Source of the DNA: Candidatus Bathyarchaeota archaeon
Lineage (GTDB): Archaea > Thermoproteota > Bathyarchaeia > TCS64
Assembly: GCA_026014875.1 (NCBI GenBank)
Contig: JAOZHO010000050.1
Location: 1-36,089 of the forward strand
Direction of reading: 5' to 3'
Length of the DNA: 36,089 bases
A program made the position numbers and the translations under genes. The notes beneath the pieces were generated by a model. The model saw nothing but the letters and a program-made list of their open reading frames with translations. It had not been told where the DNA came from and ran no database searches. Within the stretch, counting starts at the first letter, position 1. The number at the start of each line of letters is the position of its first letter. Positions 1-8,077 of this stretch are shown here, piece after piece.

Positions 1-2799
1 CTCACCCCCCACACGCACAGCCGACACCCGCAGCTCACCCCCCCGGGGCATAGCATCCACCGCGTTTCTGATCAGATTATCCAGCACCCTCCTGATCTTC
101 CCCGGGTCCAGGGAGACCTCCCCCAGCCCCTCCCCCACATCCACGGAGACCTCCACGCCCTCCGGCACACCCGCCTCCCCCACGGCGGCCCCCACTAGGG
201 CCCCCAGATCCACGGGGACCATCACGGGCGGCGAGTCCCGGGTGCTCTCCCGGAACTCCTCCAGCATCCCCGCGGCCATCTTCACAGAGCCCTCGATGAT
301 CCCCAGGCTGCTCTCCGTATCCTCAGGGTCCACACGGATCAGATACGCGGCGTTGCTGATCGCCGAGAGGGGCCCCCGCAGGTCGTGGCCCACCATCGCG
401 GCCACCCTCCCCGCAGCCGACATACGCTCAGAGTTCACGAGCCTCCCCTCCATCTTCTTACGCTCCGTCTCATCCCTCACGAAGCCCACCATCCCCGTGG
501 GCTTGCCCCCCTCGTCGGTGAGCAGAGAGAGGTTGAGGAGAGCCGGAAACGTCGACCCGTCCCTCCGGGTCAGCAGCCTCTCGAAGTCCCTGACGGGAGC
601 GCCCTGCGACATCCGTTCGAAGGTCTTCTCGTCAATAGCCGTCCATCCGGGGGCGACTTTCTGGATGTTCAGTGACCCAAGCTCCTCTTGGGAGTACCCT
701 GTCATCCCCCGGAAGGCCTCGTTCCACTGGATGAAGACCCCGTCCATGCCGATGACGGCGATCCCCTCGAGGGCGTTGGAGATAATCGATTCGGAGAAGG
801 CCTTGGCTTCCTGCAACTCCTCGGTCCGCTCCTCCACCATCCCCTCCAGGTTCACCCGGTACTCCTCCAACCTCCTCTCCACCTCCTTCCTCTCCGTGAT
901 GTCCCGGGCGATCCCCATCACCACGGTCTCCTCCCCCAGCTTAACCGGGTACGTGGAGATCTCCACATCCACTTGGCCCCCGCCCCTCCTGTTCAGCGTG
1001 AACTCGTCGGGACCCGTCCGCCGCCCCAGCCTGTTCAACACCAGCAGCTTCGCCGCCCGAGGAATCTGCCCCGCCGGCAAGATATTCAGCTTCAAAAAGT
1101 TCCCCCCTATAAGCTCCTCCCGGCTGTAACCCGTGAGCTCCTCCGCCGCCCTGTTCCCGTCGATGAAAGTCCCCGAAGGGTCGTTGAGGTAGATCGCATC
1201 CGGGGCGTTCTCCATCAGCACATCGAACCTCTCCCGGAGCTCCACCAACCGGGTGATGTCCCGGGTCCGAATCTGGACCATCCTAGTCCCCCCGATCCAG
1301 ACATCCTCGGCGAGGAGATCCACCCGGGTCACCCCCCCGTCGGGCCTCTCGTACCCCAGCTCCAGGGAGGCTCCCGTCCCCGCCTCCCGGACCTCGAAGA
1401 ACCTCTTCCGGGCAGCCTCCCGGAGATTCGGGGGTCGGAGCTCCCAGATCTTCATGGATAGAAGCTGCTCCCGGCTCCTCCCCGTCTGCCTCATGTACTC
1501 CTTGTTGCAGTCCAGGATGCCCCCGTCCTCCGGGTTCAACATCACCAGGCCGTCCCCCGAGTCCTCCCAGAGACGCCGGTACTGCTCCTCGCTCCTCGTC
1601 AGCGCCTCCTCGATCCGCTTCCGCTCGGAGATATCCCGGGTGATGTGTATCACCTGACTGATCTCGCCCCCCTCGCCGAGCACCGGATAGACGCTCACCT
1701 CGGTCCAGAATTGGCCCCCCTCCCCGTCGTAGTGGGTGTGATCCACGGTCACGCTTCTCCCGGTCTCCATGAGCTCGCCGAGGGGGCACGTATCATCCGG
1801 AGGCTCACACGGGGTCGCCCTGCTGTGGGTGACGGCATAGCAGCATCTCCCAACGATCTCCCCCTCGTCCAACTTCAACTGCTTCTTCAGGGACTCGTTC
1901 ACCCTGAGAATCCTGTAGGTCTCGGGATCGATCATCATGATGGGTTCGGAGATGCTCTCGAACAGGGTCGTGTAGTGCTCGGCGGACTCCCTCAGCTCCT
2001 CCTCCACCGTCCTCCGCTCGATGAACCGCCCCAGCCTACCCGTTATCTCATCGATCAGGTCCCTCTCCTCCTTCAGGAAGGGCCCCTCGTCGAACTCGGG
2101 CATCTCCTCCAAATAGAAGACATCGAGAACCCCCTCCCCGACGCCGTTGACCATGACATCGGAGGACTGACTCCACTCGCTTTCACCGAAATTCTCCGAC
2201 GTGAACACGTCGTCCCCAACGGTCAATCTGGCGCAGGCCACATCGGGGTGCTGCCACGCAGGGGGGACGATGTCGACGATGCCCTGGAAAAGGCTGTCCG
2301 TGTCCTCCCCGAACCGCTCCTCCAGCTGGGGGATATGGTACAGAATCCCCAGCTCCTTCAGCCGTTCCTCGAGGGCCCAGTTAAAATTCCTCTGCTCCTC
2401 CTCGACGGCCTTCCGCCCCGAGATATCCCGGACAACCCCCACCGCGTGCCACCCGTCCCCCACCCGGACCGCCGACAGGGAGAGCTCCACGGGGAACTCG
2501 GAGCCGTCCCTCCGGAGGACCGTGAGCTCCAGAGTCTCCCCGATCGAGGCCCCCTCCCCCATCTCCTGGAACTGCCTGAACCCTCCGATGAACGCGGAGC
2601 GGAACCTCTCGGGAACCAGCTTAGCGTGGAAACTCTCCCCCATAAGCTCCCCCCGGGGGTACCCGAACATCTCCACGGCGGCCCCGTTCAAGTATGACAC
2701 CTTCCCCTCGACGTCGATCACGAATATCGCGTCCTTAGCGGCGTCGAGTATCGACTGCAGCACCTCGGCCTTCAACACATCACTCTCATAACCCCACAT
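1..2799 (-). CDS. Multi-PAS sensor histidine kinase (3' end beyond window)
   Basis: Signal-sensing kinase of a two-component system, truncated by the left edge; 933 codons are visible from the ATG at 2799, the first in-frame start after an upstream stop. No membrane segment is seen, so it is probably cytosolic. Domains in order: PAS about 12-130; a GAF-like segment about 140-265; PAS 2 about 275-395, with a cysteine cluster (C319, C320, C331, C338); PAS 3 about 405-515; PAS 4 about 525-640; coiled coil about 640-665; PAS 5 about 668-782; HisKA 790-850 with VGHDLRGP and phosphoacceptor H805; then the ATPase N-box DNLIRNAVDAMP at 907-918. The G boxes lie beyond the edge. The cysteine-rich PAS could bind metal or sense redox state, which is an inference. 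The receiver-TackOD1 gene upstream on the same strand is the likely partner. Confidence 0.93.
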   Translation of the reverse strand, partial: MWGYESDVLKAEVLQSILDAAKDAIFVIDVEGKVSYLNGAAVEMFGYPRGELMGESFHAKLVPERFRSAFIGGFRQFQEMGEGASIGETLELTVLRRDGSEFPVELSLSAVRVGDGWHAVGVVRDISGRKAVEEEQRNFNWALEERLKELGILYHIPQLEERFGEDTDSLFQGIVDIVPPAWQHPDVACARLTVGDDVFTSENFGESEWSQSSDVMVNGVGEGVLDVFYLEEMPEFDEGPFLKEERDLIDEITGRLGRFIERRTVEEELRESAEHYTTLFESISEPIMMIDPETYRILRVNESLKKQLKLDEGEIVGRCCYAVTHSRATPCEPPDDTCPLGELMETGRSVTVDHTHYDGEGGQFWTEVSVYPVLGEGGEISQVIHITRDISERKRIEEALTRSEEQYRRLWEDSGDGLVMLNPEDGGILDCNKEYMRQTGRSREQLLSMKIWELRPPNLREAARKRFFEVREAGTGASLELGYERPDGGVTRVDLLAEDVWIGGTRMVQIRTRDITRLVELRERFDVLMENAPDAIYLNDPSGTFIDGNRAAEELTGYSREELIGGNFLKLNILPAGQIPRAAKLLVLNRLGRRTGPDEFTLNRRGGGQVDVEISTYPVKLGEETVVMGIARDITERKEVERRLEEYRVNLEGMVEERTEELQEAKAFSESIISNALEGIAVIGMDGVFIQWNEAFRGMTGYSQEELGSLNIQKVAPGWTAIDEKTFERMSQGAPVRDFERLLTRRDGSTFPALLNLSLLTDEGGKPTGMVGFVRDETERKKMEGRLVNSERMSAAGRVAAMVGHDLRGPLSAISNAAYLIRVDPEDTESSLGIIEGSVKMAAGMLEEFRESTRDSPPVMVPVDLGALVGAAVGEAGVPEGVEVSVDVGEGLGEVSLDPGKIRRVLDNLIRNAVDAMPRGGELRVSAVRVGGE

Positions 2800-3094
2800 C
2801 GAACCCGAAGAGGACTCTGGGCGGAGCCTACACCTGCTTCGTCAGCGAGGGTAAAAGGGTTCTTTCGGAACCCGATATAGGGACCAGACATCCCCGCTCG
2901 GATTCTGGAAGAAATTAATTAGCGCCATATATTTGGCGCTCACTCGGGATCGACTGCGTTGGCTTTACCGATGATTGGGAGAACCAGCAGAGCCTCATAA
3001 TCCCGCCCCAGCTATGGGCATGTAGGTGCTATTAACGTAAACGCGAAATAAATCTTATGGATAATCCACAAAGAACGGTCTAGGCTAATTCCAT
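2800..3094. promoter_or_regulatory. Kinase upstream region with two inverted repeats
   Basis: No gene is seen. AGCGCCA at 2921-2927 and TGGCGCT at 2934-2940 form a perfect 7-bp inverted repeat around an AT core; read on the minus strand the core is AAATATAT, so the kinase TATA box may lie inside an operator. GGGTTC (2857-2862) and GAACCC (2868-2873) form a second hairpin followed by TTTT on the minus strand, inside the presumed kinase leader. The first could instead be part of the terminator of the regulator gene. Confidence 0.4.
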
Positions 3095-4090
3095 TCAGGA
3101 TACACTGGAGCCCAAGAACTCATGGTCAGTCTCCACGTGTAACCCGAGTTGGAGCTTGAGTTTCCCTTCCCTCCTCAATCGGTACTCGTGGATAATCTTG
3201 ATCGGGGCCTCGTCGAGGTCGAAGGTCTCCCCACACTCCGTGCACTGCAGCTGCATGATCAGCGTCGTGAACAAGTGCCCATTGGAACACTTGTAGCTGA
3301 GACCCGGCCGGGTGTAGTCGACCCCTATCGTCCTCAATTCCTTACCGCATTGCGGGCAGACCAGGTTCCCGTCGTCCCTTTTGAAGCTCTCCTCGAAATC
3401 TACGTGGCCGCAGGTGTAATGCTGGATGATGTTGTTCCTCTTGATGATCGTGCTGGAGCACTCCGGACATTTCAATCTAAGTTTCTGATCGTGGGCGCTG
3501 CAGCTAGGGCAGACCACTGTCGAGAGGAAAGGGGTCTTCTCCATGATGCCGTTGCTTGCGAGTCTCTCGAGGCCGTACAGGATGTCCGGGGAGATCTCCT
3601 CCGTTAGCTGGGGGGAGGTGAGCTGGATCTCCTGCTCGATGTTGATGAAATCTGTCTTCGAGAAGATACTCTGGATACTCTTGAGGGCCTCCCGGGAAAT
3701 GTCGTCGGGTATGTTGACCTCTAGGAGAACCTCGTTGATTGCAGCGATGATCCTGGTTGGGCTCATATCGATCTTGCGGATGTAATCCTTAGCCCCGAGC
3801 TTCATGGCCTGAACAGCGATAGCCTCGTCCCCGGAGCCCGTCAGAACTATCACGGGGGTCTTGGAGTGCATCTCCTTCAATTCCTCGAGGATCTCTATTC
3901 CGCTCTTTCCTGGCATCTTGTTATCCATGATAATGAGGTCGTAGCTGTTCCCTCTGATCTTCTCGATCCCTTCTTCTCCCGTCACTGCGGTGTCGAGTTC
4001 CAAATCCCCTTTGATGGAACGCTCTAGGATTCTGACGAAGGCCTCCCGTTCCAAGGGATTGTCCTCCATGTAGAGGATTTGGATGGTCAT
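3095..4090 (-). CDS. Response regulator: receiver plus TackOD1-like zinc-binding output domain
   Basis: 331-residue two-component regulator. The receiver (1-120) has acidic pocket E9/D10, phosphoacceptor D56 in LIIMDNKMPG, T84 and K101, so it should be phosphorylatable. A linker follows to about 165. The C-terminal half holds paired cysteines (CPSC, CPEC, a CGH knuckle, CPQC, a CSNGH knuckle, CTEC) and the segment LRTIGVDYTRPG, which fits the TackOD1 output domain known from TACK archaea. That domain is thought to bind metal; whether it binds DNA is unknown. It ends 295 bp before the kinase on the same strand. A TATA element near 4121-4136 would give a near-leaderless transcript. TackOD1 is assigned by pattern, not by a profile search. 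Confidence 0.9.
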   Translation of the reverse strand: MTIQILYMEDNPLEREAFVRILERSIKGDLELDTAVTGEEGIEKIRGNSYDLIIMDNKMPGKSGIEILEELKEMHSKTPVIVLTGSGDEAIAVQAMKLGAKDYIRKIDMSPTRIIAAINEVLLEVNIPDDISREALKSIQSIFSKTDFINIEQEIQLTSPQLTEEISPDILYGLERLASNGIMEKTPFLSTVVCPSCSAHDQKLRLKCPECSSTIIKRNNIIQHYTCGHVDFEESFKRDDGNLVCPQCGKELRTIGVDYTRPGLSYKCSNGHLFTTLIMQLQCTECGETFDLDEAPIKIIHEYRLRREGKLKLQLGLHVETDHEFLGSSVS

Positions 4091-4118
4091 TCGCAGTCGA
4101 TACTGAATTGAATAATTT

Positions 4119-4136
4119 CAGTTTATAAATTTATGG
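4119..4136 (-). promoter_or_regulatory. TATA region of the response regulator
   Basis: On the minus strand this reads AAATTTATAAACTG, a good archaeal TATA box. Its centre lies about 36 bp from the ATG at 4090, so transcription should begin only a few bases before the start codon. Confidence 0.55.
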
Positions 4137-4229
4137 AGAATAGATACACCCCTTAGCTACCAGGCTGACTGAGAGCCACAACCCCCCTCAACACCGGATC
4201 GCATTGGTAAACGCCCTGCTCAGCCTCTC

Positions 4230-4247
4230 CTTAAACCGTTTATATCC
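4230..4247 (+). promoter_or_regulatory. TATA-like element
   Basis: AAACCGTTTATATCC resembles a BRE plus TATA box pointing rightward. About 25 bp downstream is ATG 4265, whose frame stops after six codons and again at 4307 before opening into the frame at 4328. It may be the relict promoter of a decayed gene. Confidence 0.35.
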
Positions 4248-4264
4248 GTATTCATTTAGTGGAG

Positions 4265-4500
4265 ATGAGCCCGATTGGAAAGTAGGGAAAGGATCAAAAG
4301 TGCTGTTGAGTACCACACTGGGATAGAGTGCCCCTCGAGTGGTACAAGCATGACGAGGGGGAGCTGGAGAGGAGCGACTTTGTCTGGGTCCGCTACAAAT
4401 CCCTCGGTGAGCCCCTGATCGTGGATGAGGGGGATGAGGTCCGGAAGACGGACAAGTGGGAGTGCGCGTGGGTCAGCTACAAGTCGGGGTCACTCTTGCC
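4265..4500 (+). pseudogene. Decayed, unrecognised ORF interrupted by a transposase remnant
   Basis: The frame from ATG 4265 meets stops at 4283 and 4307, then reads open from GTG 4328. The readable part (WYKHDEGELERSDFVWVRY..., then KWECAWVSYKSG) is acidic with two similar WV-YKS segments. I do not recognise it. From about 4495 the sequence becomes the antisense of a transposase fragment, so the original 3' end looks replaced. It could instead be a genuine short gene starting at 4328; no family supports either view. Confidence 0.3.
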
Positions 4501-4721
4501 TGTGCGGTTGTCCGGGGCTCGCCGCTGTAGGCGTCTACGTGGGTGCTGTCAACGGCAATGACATCTCCCATCACCACCCCATCCTCCAGCAGACCTCGGA
4601 GTAGCTGGTTGAAGATTCGGTTGTAGATGTCTTGTCCCAGTCGGTGCCTGAAGGGGATGAAGAGGCCGTGGCTAAAGGTGTGTTTCTTGAAGTCGCAGGT
4701 TTGGCATTCAGGCGAATAAGT
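4473..4721 (-). pseudogene. DDE transposase remnant (IS4/IS5-like N-terminal part)
   Basis: The minus strand reads open for 82 codons between a TAA (4724-4722) and a TGA (4475-4473) with no convincing start. The translation contains SPECQTCDFKKHTFSHG, then FRHRLGQDIYNRIFNQLL, then GDVIAVDSTHVDAYSG. This is the pattern of the DUF772-type N-terminal region running into the first catalytic aspartate of an IS4/IS5-group transposase. The other two acidic residues of the DDE triad are absent because the frame ends soon after. No inverted terminal repeats were found. It is therefore a broken fragment, not a working element. Confidence 0.7.
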
Positions 4722-4818
4722 TTAGTCCCCTTTCGGATCAATATCCTTGAGGGGTGCTCCTATTTTGGCAATATTATTATTCCACCTCCCCGGGCTAAGG
4801 TAGTGGATTCCAGTCAGA

Positions 4819-5826
4819 ATGATCCAGAAGCAGGTGTTTGACGTGGCTAAAAAGAAGGGATTGGCGCTCCTCTCGGGCGGTTTGGATAGTACCCTCGCAG
4901 TCAAGGCGATGGTGGACCAGGGGATCGAGATGGAGGGGGTCCACTTCACGACACCGTTCTGCAACTGTGATAAATGCTCCGTGGACCAGATCGGTGAGCA
5001 GTTCGACATCCACGTGCATCACCTGTTTATGGGCCAGGATTTCCTAGACCTGGTGGCCGACCCCCCCCACGGCTATGGGAGCCAGATGAACATCTGCATC
5101 GATTGCCGGATCATCATGCTCCGGAAGGCCAAGGAGCTGGGGGACGAGATAGGCGCCGAGTTCTTCGTGACCGGGGAGGTCCTGGGCCAGCGCCCCTTCT
5201 CCCAGAGGCGGAACGCGATGGAGCTCATAGAGTCCAAGGCCGGGCTCAAGGGCAAGATACTGAGGCCTCTCTCGGCCAAGCTCATGGGCAAGACCGAGGT
5301 GGAGGAAGAGGGGGTCGTCGACCGGGACTCCCTCTACGCAATCCATGGTCGCCGGAGGATCCCCCAGTTCGAGCTAGCAGAGGAACTCGGGGTCTACGAC
5401 TACCCCTGCCCCAGCGGAGGCTGCCTCCTCACCGACCCCCAGTTCGCGAAAAAACTCAGAGAGTACATCAAGCACGAGGGGAAACCCAAGCTGGAGGACA
5501 TGATCCTCCTGCGTCTGGGCAGACATTTCAGGCTCGGCCAGGCCAGGGCCATCGTTGGGAGGAACGAGCAGGAGAACAACGTTCTCAGCGCCTTGGCCGA
5601 GAGGCGGGGACTCCCCCGTTTCGAGGTCACGGGTCACATGGGGCCCGTCTCGATTCTCGTGGGGGACGCCGAGGCGGAGACCGTCGAGATGGTGGCCGCC
5701 ATCACCGCGAGGTACTCCGACGCTCCGAAGGATGAGACCGTAGATGTAGAATTCGTAGACGGTGACACCAGGGTCCTGAGGGTCTCCTCCATGAGTGATG
5801 AAGAGATCGAGAGTCTCAGGATTTGA
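4819..5826 (+). CDS. PP-loop ATPase, tRNA thiolation-type protein
   Basis: 335-residue cytosolic protein of the N-type ATP pyrophosphatase superfamily. The PP-loop SGGLDS is at 19-24 of KKKGLALLSGGLDS. Cysteines are grouped: C47/C49/C52 (CNCDKC), C92/C95 (ICIDC) and C196/C201 (CPSGGC), which could carry sulfur or an Fe-S cluster. The family is often annotated as an MnmA/ThiI-like tRNA 2- or 4-thiouridylation protein; the target base cannot be told from sequence. The C-terminal part, from about 205, includes LEDMILLRLGRHFRLG and a segment resembling the NFACT-R/DUF814-type extension. The gene stands alone after the decayed region, with an AT-rich element about 4770-4785 as a possible promoter, and converges on pheA 53 bp downstream. 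Confidence 0.85.
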   Translation: MIQKQVFDVAKKKGLALLSGGLDSTLAVKAMVDQGIEMEGVHFTTPFCNCDKCSVDQIGEQFDIHVHHLFMGQDFLDLVADPPHGYGSQMNICIDCRIIMLRKAKELGDEIGAEFFVTGEVLGQRPFSQRRNAMELIESKAGLKGKILRPLSAKLMGKTEVEEEGVVDRDSLYAIHGRRRIPQFELAEELGVYDYPCPSGGCLLTDPQFAKKLREYIKHEGKPKLEDMILLRLGRHFRLGQARAIVGRNEQENNVLSALAERRGLPRFEVTGHMGPVSILVGDAEAETVEMVAAITARYSDAPKDETVDVEFVDGDTRVLRVSSMSDEEIESLRI

Positions 5827-5879
5827 GTCCCAAACCCGCCTGCAGGGAACCCAACCCGATATTTCCAGCCCACTAAGTC

Positions 5880-6692
5880 TCACTGGATTCTGGGATAGGA
5901 TCCCAGTATCTTGATGAAGTTGGTGGACTCTCTCAGCTCCTCTAGGGCCTCCCGCATCAACGGCTCATCCCTGTGCGCCTCGATGTCGATGAAGAAGGTG
6001 TACTCCCAGGGCCTCCCGGGGATGGGACGGCTCTCGATCTTCGTCAGGTTGAGACTCCTGCTGGCGAAGGTCCTCAGGGACTCTAGGAGGGTCCCCGGTC
6101 TGTGATGGACGCTGTATGCGACGGTGCTCTTGTCGTTGCCGGTAAGGTCTGTTACGCCGTCCCCAATCACGAAGAACCTAGTATAGTTCTCGTTGTCAGT
6201 CTCCAATTCACGGGCGAATACGACCATATCGTAGACCTCTGCGGCCCTGGCGCTCGCTATGGCGGCTGCATCGCGGAGGCCCTCGTCCCTGATCATCTTG
6301 ACGCTCCCCGCCGTATCGTACCAGGACACCGCCTCGAGGCCGTGGCCATCCAGATACGCGCGGCACTGACCCAGGGCCTGGGGGTGGGAGTAGACCCTCT
6401 TCACGTCCCCAAGGGTGGCTCCCTTGTTCGCGATGAGGCAGTGGATCACCCTGAGGACCGTCTCCCCCTGGATCTTCAGGCCCCGCTCCAGGAGAAGGTC
6501 GAACGTGCGGACTATGCTCCCCTCAAGGGAGTTCTCCGCCGGGACCAGGCCCAGGTCCGCTTCCCCGTTCTCCACGGTGTCGAAGACATCCTTCAGGTAC
6601 GGCCTGGGGACGGGCTGGGCTTTTTCCCCGAAGTGCTGGATGATGGCCTCCTCGCTGTAGGCGCCGAGTTCCCCCTGGAAAGCGACCTTCAT
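5880..6692 (-). CDS. pheA: Prephenate dehydratase with ACT domain
   Basis: Converts prephenate to phenylpyruvate, the last step of phenylalanine synthesis before transamination. I take ATG 6692 (MKVAFQGELGAYSE), not the upstream in-frame start at 6722, because it overlaps the chorismate mutase stop as ATGA. The 270-residue product has the catalytic domain at 1-180, with the TRF motif (171-173) in NYTRFFVIGDG, and an ACT domain from about 188 with ESRP (220-223), the motif associated with phenylalanine feedback inhibition. There is no fused mutase domain; that activity is the separate gene just upstream. It is the last gene of the aromatic operon. No prephenate dehydrogenase (tyrA) is in this window. 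Confidence 0.95.
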   Translation of the reverse strand: MKVAFQGELGAYSEEAIIQHFGEKAQPVPRPYLKDVFDTVENGEADLGLVPAENSLEGSIVRTFDLLLERGLKIQGETVLRVIHCLIANKGATLGDVKRVYSHPQALGQCRAYLDGHGLEAVSWYDTAGSVKMIRDEGLRDAAAIASARAAEVYDMVVFARELETDNENYTRFFVIGDGVTDLTGNDKSTVAYSVHHRPGTLLESLRTFASRSLNLTKIESRPIPGRPWEYTFFIDIEAHRDEPLMREALEELRESTNFIKILGSYPRIQ

Positions 6693-6970
6693 GCCTCGTC
6701 CTCTAGCTCTGCTTGGGTGCAAAGGGCTATGATCTCCTTGAACACCTTCTCCGCGCCCCCGGGGTCAATCCCCGTCTCCTCCGCGAGGGCTCGGACCTGC
6801 CGGTAGACCCTCGACTCCCGGCTTTTATCCACGATTGGCCTGCCGTGGCGGTGCTTCACAGCTCCTATCTCCATCGCCACCCTTACCCTGTCCGCGAGTC
6901 TCTCCACGATCTCGACGTTGAGCCTGTTGATCTCGTCTCGCAGGGGTCCGATCTCTTCCTCGTACGTCAC
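6689..6970 (-). CDS. Chorismate mutase, AroQ class
   Basis: Rearranges chorismate to prephenate. The product has 93 residues, the normal length of a monofunctional AroQ-type mutase. It starts at GTG 6970, which overlaps the aroC stop as GTGA and fits the tight packing here; a longer open frame running upstream from this point is an antiparallel-frame artefact over aroC. Helix 1 carries LRDEINRLNVEIVERLADRVR (R11, R28 region) and is followed by VAMEIGAVKHRHG with K39, then DKSRES with D48/R51/E52, the usual active-site residues. It feeds pheA, whose ATG overlaps its stop by 4 bp. No regulatory domain is attached, so feedback would act on PheA or at the DNA. Confidence 0.93.
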   Translation of the reverse strand: MTYEEEIGPLRDEINRLNVEIVERLADRVRVAMEIGAVKHRHGRPIVDKSRESRVYRQVRALAEETGIDPGGAEKVFKEIIALCTQAELEDEA

Positions 6971-8073
6971 TCCTCGTCCCCCCCTAGCACTCTGGGGATC
7001 AGCCCCGCCCTTATCGCGTGGTCTGCCAGGGTGAACGCCACCATCCCCTCGACCACAGGGACGGCCCGGGGGACGATGCAGGGGTCGTGTCTCCCCTCGA
7101 CGAGCAGCTCTGTCTCCTCCATCTTGGAGATGTCGACTGTCCTCTGGGGCTTCCTTATCGAGGGCGTGGGTTTTACCGTCACCCTGCAGGTGATGGGCAT
7201 CCCGTTGCTGATGCCCCCCAGGATACCCCCGGCGTTGTTGGTCTCCATTGTTATCTCGCCCTCTTCGAGTGCGTACGCGTCGTTCACTTCTGATCCCCTC
7301 GCCCCCGAGTAGGCTGTCCCGAGGCCGAACTCGACGGCCTTCACTGCGGGGATCGCGAAGAGGGCCTTGGAGATGTCCCCCTCGAGGGTGTCGAAGACCG
7401 GGCCGCCCACCCCGGGGGGCATGTTCAGGGCGATGCACTGTATTGTTCCCCCGAGGCTGTCGCCGTCCTCGGATGCCCTTTGGATCGCCTCTATCATCCG
7501 GGTTGCTGACTCGGGGTCGGCGCATCTCACCGGGTTGCCCTCCGTGTTTGCCTTGATCTCATCGACGTTCGTGTCGCCCGCTTTGATGCCCCCGATCTCG
7601 ACGGTGTGGGCGAGGACCTCCACGCCCAAAGTCTCGCGGAGCAGGACCTTCGCGACCGCGCCGGCCATCACGAAGCCCGCGGTGATCCTCCCTGAGAACC
7701 TCCCCCCGCCCCGGTAGTCGTTGAAGCCCCCGTATCTCACGTGGGCGGTCCAGTCTGCGTGGCCCGGCCGGGGGGTCCACCTCCTCTCCTCGTATCCCAA
7801 GGAGTCCCTGTCCATGTTCCAGACCAGCATGCAGATGGGAGCCCCCGTGGTGCGGCCGCCGTGTATCCCCGAGAGCACCTCGAGGCGATCCGCCTCCGCT
7901 CTGCTCGTGGTCAGGCCGCTCTGGCCTGGGCGTCTCCTATCGAGCTCTCCCTGGATCTCCTCCGGGTCGAACCTGAGCCCCGCCGGGCATCCGTCCAGCA
8001 CGACGCCTATGCATCGTCCGTGGCTCTCCCCGAAGCTGGTCATCCTGAGCGCTTTTCCTAGGCTGTTATCCAT
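6967..8073 (-). CDS. aroC: Chorismate synthase
   Basis: Forms chorismate from 5-enolpyruvylshikimate-3-phosphate using reduced FMN. The 368-residue product is of normal length. Signatures include GESHG at 15-19, the RRRPGQS segment near 47, GGGRFSGR near 123, NNAGGILGGISNG in the C-terminal half, and KPTPSIRKPQ. It starts at ATG 8073, four bases after the aroA stop, and its TGA overlaps the GTG of chorismate mutase. No separate flavin reductase is visible nearby, so reduced FMN must come from elsewhere. Confidence 0.97.
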   Translation of the reverse strand: MDNSLGKALRMTSFGESHGRCIGVVLDGCPAGLRFDPEEIQGELDRRRPGQSGLTTSRAEADRLEVLSGIHGGRTTGAPICMLVWNMDRDSLGYEERRWTPRPGHADWTAHVRYGGFNDYRGGGRFSGRITAGFVMAGAVAKVLLRETLGVEVLAHTVEIGGIKAGDTNVDEIKANTEGNPVRCADPESATRMIEAIQRASEDGDSLGGTIQCIALNMPPGVGGPVFDTLEGDISKALFAIPAVKAVEFGLGTAYSGARGSEVNDAYALEEGEITMETNNAGGILGGISNGMPITCRVTVKPTPSIRKPQRTVDISKMEETELLVEGRHDPCIVPRAVPVVEGMVAFTLADHAIRAGLIPRVLGGDEE

Positions 8074-8077
8074 CTTT

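Noticed and set aside
242-2791. Several rightward open frames of 100-350 codons
   Set aside because: They lie opposite the histidine kinase, which has clear PAS and HisKA motifs; they are low-complexity Pro/Leu/Arg-rich shadows.
6971-7525. Extended N-terminus of the chorismate mutase frame
   Set aside because: It runs over aroC in another frame and is Arg/Gly-rich; the true start is GTG 6970 at the aroC stop.
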